This document shows, piece after piece, positions 21,113-33,678 of a DNA stretch of 64,000 bases. The DNA comes from Cephalotus follicularis. Lineage: Eukaryota; Streptophyta; Magnoliopsida; Oxalidales; Cephalotaceae. Every line of letters starts with the position of its first letter. Position 1 is the first letter of the stretch. The DNA lies in NCBI GenBank assembly GCA_001972305.1, contig BDDD01001386.1, positions 353,356 to 417,355 on the forward strand. The letters are read 5' to 3'. The notes under the pieces were generated by a model. That model had not been told where the DNA came from. It ran no database searches and saw only the letters and a list, made by a program, of their open reading frames with translations. The translations under genes and the position numbers were made by a program.

Positions 21113-23748
21113 TGTTGGAAATTGGGAAGGCAGCGGAACAAATGCATTTCAGGAATATAGGGTTTAGGGTGACTAATTTTAAAATTTTGATTCCTGCAAT
21201 GGAATCACCAATAACCTATGCCATAAATTGTCCCAATTAAGTCCAAGGATCACTAATTTGACTATTAGAAGTCACCATGGAAGGTTCCAAGCAAGGGAAA
21301 GTGCAGGTGGAATAGGGTTACACAAATCCTAAAAATGGCAAACAACCAAAATTGGAATTTGGGTGCACACAATACCCTAATCCATTTCCACCGTGACTCT
21401 AAACCTAGAAGCCCAACCCTAAGGGTTTAACAACACATTAAACACATGCTAGGATAGTGGTGGAGCATGAGAAATTCATCTCAAAATTCTGCCACAATGC
21501 CAAAAGGAATTAGGGTTCCACACAAACCCAAATTCTTGCTCCACGTTAACACATATCCTATACCCTGACCCTAAGGGTATCATTCCCACTTGGAATGAGC
21601 TAGGGTTTTGGCCACAGGTTTAAAACATAACAACCTACATATAATCACAAAGTATAGGGCTTGACAAAGCCCTAGAGCCAACATACATTCCACTATCTCA
21701 AAGAAGAAAAAGATGAAGTAGAAAGTTGCTTACCTAAAGCCTTTACTCCTCAATACTTTTGGCAATTCCTTCCTTTGAGTTGCAAGCAATCCATATTCAC
21801 AAATAATGCTCCATGATACATGGATAATAACATTTCGGAAGGTAGTTTTTCTGGTTCTTTAATCCTAGAAAAATCTGAACAATGAAGGTAGAGAAAATGA
21901 GGTATCTCCACCATCAAAGTTGCTTAGGAGGGTGAAAGGAAAGTACTTGTGGTTTCGCTCTTGAAGAACTAAGGAGTTCTTGATCTCCAACTATGGAGAA
22001 TGATTACTCACGAACAACGAGAAGAGAAGAGAGAAAGAGAGAGTTCTGCCAAACCTTGAGAGAATATGAGAAGTTAGTTGTTAAGTGACCAAAAGAATCA
22101 CTTATGTATTTTCTTATGATGCCGTGTGCTACTTTGTATGCAAGAGAGAATAATCTCCTCTCACATGGGCTAATAACCAATCACAAGCCTCCAAAACATC
22201 ACAAACTTCTCTCTCATGATAGGGGCCGGCCATTCCAAGCTTGTTGAGCAAGTTTGGGTTACATAGTCATTAAGGAATGTTGACAAAGTCAACATTGGCA
22301 ACCAACCAAAAGTCCTTAGTTTCCAACTAAGAAAGTAACTAAGTTATACAAGGCACATGGGGCATTAGGGTTCGGCAAAGCTAACCAAAAGCTAGGGCTG
22401 GACCTTAAATGCTCAAATGCACTCTCTCTCAAAGAGTTTTCCATTAATTCATAAATGACCAAAATACCCCTCAGTCCGGAATTATCTATTTATTGTGCAG
22501 CTCTTTCATTCCCTAATAAATGAATAAAGCCCAGCAAAATAGATATTCTCTGGCCAAGTAACACCACCGATGTGTCATCCTTTCACTAAATGACATGTGT
22601 CCCACACACGTCAACTGATTCCATAACATGATGGGACTCGAAAGCCTGGTTGGATCCCGATATGACTATAAGTTTCCCAAAAAATCCCAAGAGTTCTTCT
22701 ACGACCACTCTAATAGTCCCTGACTATCAGAATGACCCCGGTATGATTCCTATCATCCCCCGGATCCATGGAATTACCCATGCCTATAGGTCGACGTCCG
22801 GTTAACCAGTACTTTATTCAGTCAACGGCATATGTGTCATGTATCCTACGTCATACTTGGCTCTGATCGAGACCTGGGGTTCGAAATAATGTCACCCCTA
22901 GGTAAAGCCGCGATAACTATAAATTCATGTACGCATTGAGACTGTCGACAGACTTCCCTGGAAACCTCATTTCCAGTTTGCCTATACCTGATCAGGGTTT
23001 TATGAGTCTCAATGAACATAAATAATATAAAGCTGATCACCCTGCATACGAGTGTGACTATCCCTTATTGCGCACTCGCCCATACATCTCAATGAAGCTC
23101 GCACAATGCCCAAAGGCAACCCTTTTGCCAGCTCGTGGCTAGTGCTGGGGAAGGTGGTAATCAAAGCCAAGCAGTTAAAACCCAATGCATGCTCAGGTCT
23201 AAGGACACAACGTAGCTCACGAATGGTCTAATAGTCACCATAGACTATACACTACTAAGACTATAGGAATCCTATTACATAGGTATGACTTTCCAAATAG
23301 GTTTCCTATAGTGGGTCTGTTCAGTCTCATTCTACCTAGCACGAACCACATTAGCTTTATGGTAAACCCAAATGGCAATGAGATGATCCATCCTCCACAT
23401 TCCCTGGGAGCAAGCATAATACGGCAAGTCTTTACGGTTCATCAATAACCCTAATAAAGTGAACCTATGACTTGGAATGTTTTGTCATAAAGGAGTAAGG
23501 ATCTCATTCTCATAACCTCTCAGGCATGAGATCCAACCCTTTTATCGACATGGCACTATATGTGTACTCGAATGACATGATGATCACCCGATCTATTTAA
23601 GATGGTTTGCGATATAGATATAGCGGGTTGCCATTTACTATAGAAATATGCACATAAACATGAAAAAGAATTTAGATTGTATAAATGGAGAGCGTATATA
23701 CAAGCATAAAGCCATCTCGTGGGATGCAGGGACACCCCCGCTCTAACA
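21113..23748 (-). repeat. Copia-C 3' LTR (2636 bp)
   Basis: On the plus strand it runs from TGTTGGAAATTGG to GCTCTAACA. It is uninterrupted and collinear with the four 5' LTR pieces. There is no gene in it; ORFs at 22846-23040 and 23235-23417 are not supported. Confidence 0.93.
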
Positions 23749-23760
23749 ATCTTCCACTTG
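23749..23760 (-). other. Copia-C polypurine tract
   Basis: Minus strand CAAGTGGAAGAT, then TGTTAGAGCG at the LTR start. One base differs from the tract of Copia-B. Confidence 0.88.
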
Positions 23761-25690
23761 GCCCTCAAGCCATGAAGACCTATTGCCTAAGCCCATCGTA
23801 CTTTCGTTGTCGCTCGAGTACTACGATGCTAAGGGTTTTGGTCAATGGTTCTACTAGGTTTACCTCCATGGCAACTCTCTCGAAAAAGTAACGTCTCCTC
23901 TAAGTATGATCTCCTTGATCAAGTGATACCGCCGCTTTATATACATGGAGCGGTTGTGAGACTTGGATTCTTTGGATTTGTGGAAAAGCCCCATCATTGT
24001 TTTAGTACACAACAACTAGACATGCGATGGTTGGAACCACATAAAGTTCCATAATGAACTTCCGCTACCAAACAGTTACGTAGACGACATCTAAGGTCAC
24101 TACATATTCTGCTTACAACATGGAGTTCGTAGTAGTTTCCTACTTTGATCTCCTCCAGTTAACCGCACACACAAATAACTCGAAACAGACTTGTGATAAT
24201 CCTCATCACCAGTTGAAACTAAAGTCTGAATGACTCTCCTGTCTCAATACACAATCTCATCCACATGTCAAGAAAGTATACTGAGACCTCCTCAGGCACT
24301 TTATAAAAATCCCTTGATAATTTCCCAGTGCCTATGACCGAGATTGGACTAAAAACGACTTGACATTCACTAGGCAAGTCCGATATCAGGCCCAGTACTA
24401 AGCATGGCATACATGACATAGCCAACAGCTGAAGCTTAAGGCTTCCCACCCATGTATGATCGCTTCTCAACTGTCTTTGAAGACATCCTCTTTGAGAGGT
24501 GAATTCCTTGGCCAATTGGTAATAGGTCAAAAATTGAATTCTCGAAGTCATACCATTTCAGCACCCTGCTGATGTACTTGGTTTGGGAGAGCTTGAACAA
24601 CCTACTAGATCTCCTTGATCTTTATACACAATACGTAGGAAGCTTCTCCTAAATCCTGAATGGAGAAGTTCTTGTATTATTATACTATGACATACTCACA
24701 TCATATCCAATGATCAGTATGTCATCCTTGTATAGTGCCAAGAGTGTGAGTCCAGGGTTATCCTGTTACTGGAAAACACCAAGCAAAACATCGTAGATGC
24801 CATTGGGTTCATTGGAGCCTTCAAAGTGAAAACCATATTTCTCAGGTGCTATAGAAACCATGCCTGACCTCCTCTCCTTGAGGAGTGTCTTACTTAGATT
24901 CCATCTCAGGTTGGGAACCTTCCCCAACTGTGTTTCTAGAGGTTTCCACCTTTAATTCCTTATCCTCCTGTGGTTTTTACCCAATGGAAACTCTCTTAGT
25001 TCCACCATGCTCCCACTGCTCCCTGTGAGCAGGTATTCCTATTTCTAGGAATGCGACAATACGCGATACAAACACTTTTTGATCGCTGGGATAGTAAAAG
25101 TAGTATTCCTTAGTTTCCTAAGGACACCCCACAAACCGACAACGAATCTCTCATGCCTTCTACTTAGAAGGCTCCTACCTTCTCACATGAGCCAGACAGT
25201 CCTTAAATCCTCAAATGGTTTATGTCGGGTTTCCTCAATTTAAATCACCTCTTGTGAAAAGGAATGGGACGAATTTCAAAAGGAATCCGGTTTATGATGC
25301 GCGCTGCCAACTGCAGCGCATAACCCCTAAATGAGTTCAGAAGATCTGTAAAAGACATCATGGTCATGTTCTACCATATCGGACACACCATCTCATGTGG
25401 TGTTCGTAGCGGGGTCCATAGAGATTTCGTTATCATTATGATACCCCAGGAATTCAGTAAACAAGTATTCGCTTCCCCAGTCAAAGGGTAATGCTTTAAT
25501 GGGTTTACCTATTTGCTTTTCTACTTCTCTCATTTCTCTTTTACCAGTAGTTCCCCTTTTGAACTGTTAAGTAATTTTTTGATTATTATCTAGAACATTA
25601 ATCCCATGTTCTATGGGCTTGTCACACATTTGAACATTATCATGTATAAGACTACATGTGAATGTAGAAAGAAATGAGCTCCCAGCTCTT
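23761..25690 (-). pseudogene. Copia-C pol remnant: integrase, RT and RNase H
   Basis: Heavily decayed but traceable on the minus strand. The integrase end (D-W-G-S-E-Y-L-F near 25460-25480, then the F-V-G-C-P and F-Y-Y-P-S-D-Q-K-V-F-V-S-R block near 25050-25130) is followed by E-K-Y-G-F-H-F-E-G (about 24830). The RT palm has an intact Y-K-D-D-I-L-I-I-G-like motif near 24710-24745, with tyrosine-lysine in place of tyrosine-valine. Then come L-S-Q-T-K-Y-I-S-R-V-L-K (about 24550-24590) and A-M-L-S-T-G-P-D-I (about 24380-24410). RNase H ends with Y-H-L-I-K-E-I-I near 23900. The integrase-to-RT distance is too short for a full pol, so internal deletions occurred along with many stops and frameshifts. 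Confidence 0.78.
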
Positions 25691-26200
25691 CTTATTCATT
25701 AAAGAAACGAAAAATCATTTCTTATAAAGTTCGCTACAAAGTAGCTTGGATCATGTTCAAATATATAATCATTTACAAATTTAAATTCAAAAACCCCTAT
25801 ATGAAATGTGTTGATTACAAATCCATCACAAAGGCCTAAGTCCAACTCGTCTACAACTCCCAGCTGTCTAGCCTCTCTTGGGCCCTTCCAAGAGTTATAA
25901 ACATTCATCTCACAACCTGAGTCAACAACCCAAGTTGAACTAACAATATAAGCTACAGAAGACTCAATCAGGAGAGTACCTGACGCTGAGGCATCTCCTT
26001 ATGTGGAGTTTAGGAACTTATCACAAAATGAGCTCCTATGCCCTTTGCTTCCCACAATAAAGGCATTCTCATTAAAAAGTCGATGAATCCCAGACTGGAT
26101 AGCATCCTTAGCCACCCTATGTGGTACCTTCCCCTTCTTCCTTATGGGCTCCACATGCTCTTTGCCCTCATCGTTGGACTTGGACTTTTTAGGTCCACCC
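25691..26200 (-). pseudogene. Copia-C protease and GAG-pre-integrase remnant
   Basis: The open part 25699-25908 (M-N-V-Y-N-S-W-K-G) follows in phase a W-V-V-D-S-G-C protease-like active site at about 25915-25935. It reads into the G-F-V-I-N-T-F-H-I-G-V region, which looks like the copia GAG-pre-integrase segment. The upstream part (25950-26200) is a low-quality match to the Gag zinc-knuckle region. The gene is broken by stops. Confidence 0.6.
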
Positions 26201-26880
26201 CGGTCGGGGATGGTTTTATCATCACGTTAGACTTGGACCTCACATGGTCCATGTCAGCTTCAGCCATACGAAGCATCTCCAATAACTAGGGTAGATCGCA
26301 ATCCACCTTGTTGTTGTGGAAATTCGTGCTGAAATGGGAGTATAAGCATGGGAGGGAGGACAACAAAAGATCGGTGTAGAAACCATCGTCCATGGTTAGA
26401 TCTAACTGAGCCAATAGCTCTATCAAATCTATCGTCTTCAATCCATGAGCATGGACTGAAGAACCCTCTGACATGTTCATCCAGAAGAGACGTCGAGAGA
26501 GGTAAAACCTCTGAATACTCGACCTTGCACCATACAACTCCTTCAAATGAAGAAGTATGGCTCCCAAGGTGTCCAACTGCTTATGTTGTCATTACAATTG
26601 CGGGACCATACCCGTAATCGCTAAGAAAAAAAAGTTTGCTGGTCATCATCTAAACAATTGGCCATATAGGCCTTGTGTTTCTCTATTGGATGTGCTTCCA
26701 GTATAGGGGTAGTCTCAGTCATCACATGATGGACTTTCATGCTCGTGAGTACTTAGCATAAGTTACGCTGCCAGTTAAGAAAATTTGGATGATCGAGCTT
26801 GATTTATTTCAAGAATTTGTGCAATAGCCGTGCGAATTGATATTGTTTGAAATCACAGATATATAATTCTAGCAACCTAT
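26201..26880 (-). pseudogene. Copia-C gag remnant
   Basis: The open stretch 26286-26576 encodes a copia Gag segment with L-H-L-K-E-L-Y-G-A-R-S, R-R-L-F-W-M-N-M-S-E-G-S-S-V and L-L-L-S-S-L-P-C-L-Y-S. Upstream on the minus strand (26577-26880) are N-F-L-N-W-Q-R-N-L (about 26775) and a D-D-D-Q block, separated by stops. It aligns with the Copia-A Gag at 1-543, where the same L-E-x-M-Y-G and S-L-P-x-S-F signatures appear. It is non-functional. Confidence 0.75.
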
Positions 26881-28950
26881 AAGAGGAAACAAGAGAGTTT
26901 ATTTAGCAGATTATTCAATTCTATGTTATTACCATAGCCCTTGGTCTTTAGAAGTTATGGCTCCTCCAACTATTCTAATCGTATCCCACACCTCCAAATG
27001 TGGATTTCGGGAAGCTCTCGCTTCCTATTGGGGATCGGAATCTATTTCGCATATTATGGTCTCCATTGTGGCGTGATGTAACCATAATACCAAATAGGTA
27101 GGCTTTAAAGGCCGATTTGCATTAGGGCCTCGCCCTTGAAATGCAAGATCCGATACATCATTCACCCTACTGACCCATACAGTCTTATGCTGGGCACAAA
27201 TTGACAGTATGACCTTAGTATAAGTCCGTACCCATAGCCCTCAAAGAAATCAACCAGTTTTGATATCCACCAGGGGGCTGGTCATAAATGCTAAAACTTA
27301 GTTATTTCCTCCGAGGGCACTCCGCACTGGAATTTAATAGAAATGGTCATATGGGGGACCTCTGTTGGGAAGTGTTATCCCCAATATATCCATACTAGTA
27401 AACGAAGGGGTGGAAGGCCAATGGCGGAGCACCCATGTGCTCACATTGCTGATGGACTTATTATTTCAAGTTTGGAGTAATTTCAGTCTCACATTTTATT
27501 TATTATCCATAACCGTTCTTAGATAATTTTTATATTCAAATCCCATTTGATAACAACTTATTTATGCTTGGTCGTGATAGGAAAAAATAAAATTTCATCC
27601 ATCTCATGCAACCTAGAAAATGGCCTTGCTAGGGACTTAACTTATCTATGTGATCACGTGTGCCAAACGTGACCACCAGGTCTCCTATGTGATACGAAAT
27701 TTAAACTCTTCTTTATTACACATCGCACCATGCATACATGGTCTTCACTTGGTCTTGCATCTTTCTTGATGTCCTCTTCATGCTCCATTGTATTCAAATT
27801 AAATATAAATACAACCCTAGTATGTTTAAAAATTAAGAATACAATAAATGCGGAAGAAGTAAATTATTTTACACTAAATAATGAACAAGAAAATTTATGG
27901 CCCGCGCAAGCAACTATATAACAGACCAAATGAATATCCATGATAATAAAGCATTTAAATTCCACCCATAGAAGAAATCTAGAAGCTAGGTCTAGTCCCC
28001 AATCTACCACCATGCATAAGAAATTCAAAAAATATACACGTTAGATTTAATGAATAATCACATTACAATTTAAATGCTTTGTGGAATTTGGTAATTAACA
28101 CCAATGTTAAAACCCGACTCCCACTAGATAAATGAAAATCTAGTATACCCATATGTAGTTTCCAACTACATCAAATTCGTGGACCGACCATGAGAAATAA
28201 CGCATTGAAGAAAAATAATCAATACTTTAATCAATATTTTAATGCAATATTTTTGGTGACACGTTACGCTGTATCGTACCGAAATCTCTGTCTAAACCAC
28301 CCCGGTCTATGCCTATCCCGTAAATATTAGTTCCATTAGTTTAAAGTGCAAAAACCACACCGAAAAAACTATCAGAAGCTTTCCATAAGCTTTCCGGAAA
28401 CTTATATTAATTATATAATTCGTTATTTTGGAAATTGTTAATAAGGTACTGCAGAAACTTCAAGTGTCATAGCATACAATGCCGGACACTCATCATAGAA
28501 TTCCGGCACTCAAATTGCCAATAACCATTATAACAAACTATTATGCTCACCGCCAGATAGACTGCATTCAAACAAGTGCAGAAAATCTATGCCGAAAATC
28601 AACACATTCCAGCTGTTTAAAAATAGATTTTAGGGCACTTTGAACCTTTGGTTCAATTACTAATTTAGGTCAGTTTGAGATCCCGAACACTACCCCAGGA
28701 TGCTTGAATGCTCCCTAGGATCATAAACACCTAATGTAGATTGCTTTGGTTTATCATACAGTCCATATAACTAGTCTTACCACACAAGTTCAACATAAAC
28801 AGAAAAATTCAATTTAGAATGTCATCATCCTGAATCTCCAATTTCTCTATTGTTCACTTTAGGGTTTGGGGTCAATTTTCGGCCAAGGGACTAAGTCCCT
28901 TTTCCATGCCACTAGACATATAAATATGGAACAATTAATTCCAATTAGAG
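26881..28950 (-). other. Copia-C 5' leader
   Basis: About 2.07 kb between primer site and gag with no gene. It aligns in patches with the Copia-A leader. Instead of TCGAC motifs it has a few CCGG-core motifs at 28470-28520 (minus GAGTGCCGGAATTC and GAGTGTCCGGCATTG), at about the position where Copia-A has its cluster. Confidence 0.7.
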
Positions 28951-28962
28951 GCTATGATACCA
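28951..28962 (-). other. Copia-C primer-binding site
   Basis: Minus strand TGGTATCATAGC is one transition away from the initiator tRNA-Met complement. It lies 2 bases inside the LTR end at 28965. Confidence 0.85.
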
Positions 28963-28964
28963 CT

Positions 28965-29687
28965 TGTTGGAGATGGGGAAGGCATCGGAAGAAATTCATT
29001 TCAGGCATATAGGGTTTAGGGTGACTAATTTCAAAATTTTGATTCCTGCAATGGATCTCACCCGTAACCTATGCCATAAAATGTCCCAATTGAGTCCAAT
29101 GATCACTAATTGGACTATCAAAAGTCACCATGGTAGGTTCCAAGCAAGGGAAAGTGCAGGTGGAATAGGGTTACACAAACCCTAAAAACGGCTAACAACC
29201 AAAATTGCAATTAGGGTGAACACAATACCCCAATCCATTTACACCATGACTCTAACCCTAGACGCCAAACCCTGAGGGTTTAACAACACATTAAACTCAT
29301 GCTAGGATAGTAGTGGAGCATGAGAAATTCATCTCAAAATTCGGCCACAATGCCAAACGGAATTAGGGAATTATAGCTCCACCTTAACACATATCCTATA
29401 CCCTAACCCTAAGGGTATCATTCCCACTTGTAATGAGCTAGGGTTTGGCCACATATTGAAAACATAACAACCTGCATATAATCACAACATCTAGGGCTTG
29501 TCAAAGCCCTAGCACCAACATACATTCCACTATCTCAAAGAAGAAAAAGATGAAGTAGAAAGTTGCTTACCTAAAGCCTTTACTCCTCCATACTTTTGGC
29601 AATTCCTTCCTTTGAGTTCCAAGCAATCCATCTTCACAAATAATGCTCCATGATGCATGGCTAAGAATAGTTAGGAAGGTAGTTTTG
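28965..29687 (-). repeat. Copia-C 5' LTR piece 1
   Basis: It matches 21113-21850 of the 3' LTR and is interrupted at 29687 by N1. The left copy of the TTTTG duplication is 29683-29687. Confidence 0.92.
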
Positions 29688-29895
29688 TGTTTAGCATAAA
29701 AATGTGTTGTTTTTAATAATTTATTTGTGATATTTTTATGCTTGGAATAACTACTTTGGTTGTGTTATATTAATTTTCAGGTACAAGAGCAAAAGGGCCA
29801 AAGTGCATGAATACTACCCAAAGTTGTGCAAATTGGAGCTTGAAAGATTAAAGATTGAAGAATTGACAAATTCTGCAGAAACAGAGTGAAAAGCA

Positions 29896-30192
29896 TCGAT
29901 GTCTTTCCTAAGGATCGATGTCTTTTCTGGGTATATAGTAAACACATCGACGTCTTTTGGTGCGGATCGATGTCCTTTCTGGGATTGTAGCCTACCTTCA
30001 AATGCTATGAGATGGACATCGATGTATTTCACTAAACGCATCGATGTCTTTGTGCAAATTTGACCTGTAAATTTTGGATCAAAACACATCGACATCTTCT
30101 CAAAATGATCGATGTTCTTCATTACACGCATCACAACAAAACGCGATTCTTTACAAAATGCCTCCATCTCCAAATAAAGGTGTCGACGTCTT
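29896..30192. repeat. CATCGATGTCTTT motif cluster (N1 5' LTR)
   Basis: About ten copies of CATCGATGTCTT, CATCGACGTCTT or GGATCGATGTC lie within 300 bp. The cluster ends about 87 bp upstream of the TATA-like box, the position expected for a promoter-proximal enhancer. The 3' LTR keeps the same cluster at 35828-36125. Confidence 0.85.
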
Positions 30193-30278
30193 CTTCTGCA
30201 GCAGAAATAGAAACTTAGAATTTTTGCCATATTTTGTAAATGGGATTGATTTATTTCCGTTTTTGATCAGTTTTGTAG

Positions 30279-30286
30279 TATAAAAC
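30279..30286 (+). promoter_or_regulatory. TATA-like box in N1 5' LTR
   Basis: TATAAAAC follows the motif cluster. The 3' LTR has the identical sequence at 36213-36220. The role as promoter is inferred from position. Confidence 0.55.
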
Positions 30287-30597
30287 AATACAAGTCCGGC
30301 CAAATTCAGGGTGTGGAGGCTGGTAGAAACCCTATTTTCATCTTTATCAATTTTAGTTTATTTAACAATGTTTAGTAGCTAAACTCTTCAAGGTTTTAGG
30401 GAAGAACAAAGCCTAGATTGTTATTGTTTCAATTCCATCAATAAAAATCCTTGAATATTTGATTTGTTATTCAATTTTTCTGGCTTCACACACACTTTGT
30501 ATGTCTGATTAAAATCCACAAACATCTTGTCATGAAGTTGAAAGCGGGTGTATAAATGGTGCTTAATTCAATTAATGGAGTCTACTCATACGGTTTG

Positions 30598-30735
30598 TCA
30601 CGCCGAACACACTTCCTATAGACCTAGCATGACTACTCATATGGTTTGTCTGATTAAAATCCACACTCCGTATAGACATAGCATGACTACTCATACAATT
30701 TTTCATCACAGTCGCACTTCGTATCGACCTAGCTG
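30598..30735. repeat. Short tandem array in N1 5' LTR
   Basis: Units contain CACTCCGTATAGACCTAGCATGACTACTCATAC-like sequence. In the 3' LTR (36535-36670), where it is clearer, spacings are 54 and 51 bp. Confidence 0.75.
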
Positions 30736-31136
30736 CCGTTGGTTGTCAAGGTATGATCATTTAATTAAAGTGAATTGTTCAATACAATCTATGGTGAGTT
30801 TCTATACCCTAAAACCGATTTTTCATTATATATTTTCTTTAGTTTTATTTATTGCTTTAATTATTTTTAATTTGCACGTGTTATTTTCTGTTGTTTTCAA
30901 TTATTTTAGTCTGTTATTTTATTTTATTTATTTCTTGTCTGTTTTCAATTGTTTTATTATTTTTGCATAATTAGGAGTAGTTTTTGATAGTTTATCTCAA
31001 ATTTGGTATATTTCACCTCGGTTCAATAAATTATAACTAGTTTAACGTTTCCCTATGTTCGACCCATTACTGCATGATCCGCGCACTTGCAGCTATAAAT
31101 TTTAAAACATCATTCTTTTTTCGTGAACATGTTTTT

Positions 31137-31154
31137 TGGCGCCATTTCCGGGGA
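31137..31154 (+). other. N1 primer-binding site (tRNA-Asp-like)
   Basis: TGGCGCCATTTCCGGGGA starts 8 bases after the LTR. It resembles the tRNA-Asp complement used by Athila-group elements, with two differences from the usual form as I recall it. Confidence 0.7.
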
Positions 31155-31728
31155 AACGTTTTAAATTTATTTAATTGATTCGTAGTATTTAGTTTGGATT
31201 TAGTTTAAATACAAAAACAAAAACAAACAAAAAAACAAACAAAAAACAAAAACAAAAAAAAACAAACAAATGGTTTGCTTTATTTTGTGTTTTCTACTTT
31301 AATTGGTGTGTGTGTTTTGCGTTAGTTATTAATTCCCCGTGTGTGTGTTCTGTTTGTGTTTTGTCTTTGTCCGTTTCTACGTTAATGCATGACTATTTTA
31401 TTTATATTTTATTTTTCGGTTTATTTATTTATATCTTTATCTTTATTTTTATTTTTACTTTTATTTTTTTATTTTTGTGTTTTTCTAACAATTCTAACTT
31501 AGTTTAAATAGGAATCGTCATAACCTTTAACAAACTCCAACGTCATTGCATAATCTTTAACAAATTCTAACTTGGATAATTAGGTTCATCATAACTTTAA
31601 CAACATTTTAACTTCATTTGTATAAACTTTAACAAATCTCTAACATAGATAATTTCGGTTCTCTGCTTTAACCTTGTGTTCGTTGCTTTAAGCTTGTGTT
31701 CTACGTTCGTTGGTGTTTCCCTTAATGT
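31155..31728 (+). other. N1 leader with adenine-rich tract
   Basis: The leader before gag. It holds a simple A-rich tract of (CAAA)-like units at 31208-31272 and T-rich sequence around 31390-31480. No gene is seen. Confidence 0.7.
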
Positions 31729-33666
31729 ATGCCTGATTGGGTACATGGTCACAATAATCGCTTAGAAAGAATTAGCCCACCAATTGCACAAATGGCTGCC
31801 ACGCGCCCAATTCAAACTCTTCGTGATGGATTCTACCCCTCTAGGACAACAAAACCATCCAGTATCCTGTTGCCTAAACCTAACGGGAATAATTTTGAGT
31901 TAAAATCACAGTTCATTAGCATGCTCCCGCACTTTCATGGTGTACCCAATGAGGATGCATATCTTTTCCTTCGCGAGTTCGAGGAGGTATGTGACCTCAT
32001 GAAACTTCAGCAACTATCTGATGATGATATCAAGTTGCGATTCATCAATTTTGCTCTTAAAGATGGAGCTAAGAAGTGGCTCTACAGTTTCCCAACTAAT
32101 TCCATCTCCACTTGGGATCAGTTCACTGTCTCGTTCCTTAAGAAATTCTATCCTCTTCATAAAACCAATAAGCTTAGGAACGATATTTTTCAGTTTCGCC
32201 AGTGACCCAATGAATCATTTTCTAGGTGTATGGAACATTTCAAAGACCTCCTCTTAGAGTGTCCTCATCATGGTTTAAACATGTGGCATTTATGCCAAAT
32301 CATCTACGAAGGGATTGACTACCAGATCATGCAATTGGTCGAATCAATGTGTCCCGATGGGTCAACCTCGTACGCGGATGAAAACGAGGCCTGGAAATTT
32401 CTTTTAGATTTGGGTGAGCAAACTAGAGAGTAGGAGTCAACCCAAGTTTCTGAGAGAGCTTTTCTGAGTAAAGGGTACGTTATAGAAGGAGCAGTTGCTA
32501 AGGAGGCACAGTTAGATAATCGCCTCAAGAGAATAGAGTCATTGCTAAGGGGTTCCACACAAGTAAATCAAATAAATCAAAATGCCCCTATGTGTTCTTG
32601 GTGCCAGTCACCAAGTCATGTGATTGAAGAATGCCAAAGCTACATTGAAAATCAATATACTCATGAGAATGTGTCCGCAATGAACCAATACAACCCGTAT
32701 AGTAACACTTACAACCCGAGTTGGAGAAATCATCCAAACTTCTCATGGAGTCAAGGGCATAATCAAAGAGGACCACCAAATTTTTCTGGTCAACCGTCGA
32801 CCTTTTCTGGGAAGCTTTCCAGCGTTGGTGCCCCACCTTCACACTTTTCAGGACAACCTTCAAACTTTTGTAGCCAGTCTGCACCACAGAAAACATTTCA
32901 AAGGTTCCCACAAAATGAAATTCGTCCTTCCTTCCCACAAAACCAATTCCAGAATTAGCAATCACCTGGATTGTTGAACCAAATGGAAGATACATCTAGG
33001 ATTTGTTCTTTAGAAAAAAGCTTGGAGCTTCTCATGAGCACTATGATGACTAGTCAGCACAACATAGAAAAGCAAATCTCTCAGCCAGCATATGCAGTGC
33101 ATACAAGGGAAAAAGGGAAGATGCCTTCCCAACCCGAAGCGAATCCTAGGACGAATATGATTCAGCCCGCTCCCATCAGACCAATATCTAATCCACAATG
33201 CTCCTCTTCTTTCGGACCATCCGATCAAGCATTTGCCCTACGGAGTGGAAGTAGGTACCAACCAGCGGATCAAACAGAAAATTCGAGCGAGCAATTGGTT
33301 GAGTCCTCCGCGCATGACAAATCAAAAGAACAGTTGGTTGACTGTTTTGCGTAACCAACAAATTTAAATGTGCAAGAAGAAGTTAGGGAAGACAAAGAAA
33401 AAGAGAAAAAGGAACAATTAATGGAAATACCCAAGCATTCATTTGATCCCCCAGTTCCTTTTCCAAAAAGATTGCAAAGTAAGAAAGCCCCCACGATGGA
33501 AAAGATCTTCGAAACATTTAAGCAAGTCCAAATCAATATTCCATTGCTTGAAGCCATTGAATAGGTGCCCTCTTATGAAAAGGTCCTTAAAGACTTATGC
33601 ACTAAAAATATGATCCTTCAAACTCCAAAAAAGGTTTTCTTGGCAGCCAACATTAGTGCAATGTTT
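31729..33666 (+). pseudogene. N1 gag (Athila-like), interrupted by six in-frame stops
   Basis: It starts at ATG 31729 and stays in one phase to the protease. The capsid region carries the Athila-type signatures HFHGVPNEDAYLFLREFEEVC, L-K-D-G-A-K-K-W-L-Y-S and FLKKFYPLHKTNKLR before the first stop (TGA near 32203). After it come CMEHFKDLLLECPHHG and a CCHC knuckle C-S-W-C-x4-H-x4-C near 32595-32640. A Gln/Ser/Pro-rich stretch containing repeated F-S-G-Q-P-S follows, then a lysine/glutamate-rich linker. Stops are TGA, TAG, TAG, TAA, TAG and TAA (near 32203, 32431, 32956, 33352, 33562 and 33670) with no frameshift. The TAG near 33562 falls where Athila Gags usually have glutamine. Gag would assemble particles for the element. 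Confidence 0.85.
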
Positions 33667-33678
33667 TCGTAACCCACG

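Larger units (their letters stand above)
29688..31129 (+). repeat. N1 5' LTR
   Basis: It starts TGTTTAGCATAAAAATG and ends CGTGAACA. It contains a TCGA-motif cluster (29896-30192), a TATA-like box (30279-30286) and a short tandem array (30598-30735). The downstream ORF at 30548-30970 is antigenic-looking only because of the array and T-rich sequence; I do not call it a gene. Confidence 0.92.

Noticed and set aside
30548..30970. 140-codon ORF in the N1 LTR with a hydrophobic C-terminus
   Set aside because: It is made of a short tandem array plus T-rich LTR sequence; it lies upstream of the primer site in the LTR. The matching ORF at 36482-36904 in the other LTR is a copy, not independent support.
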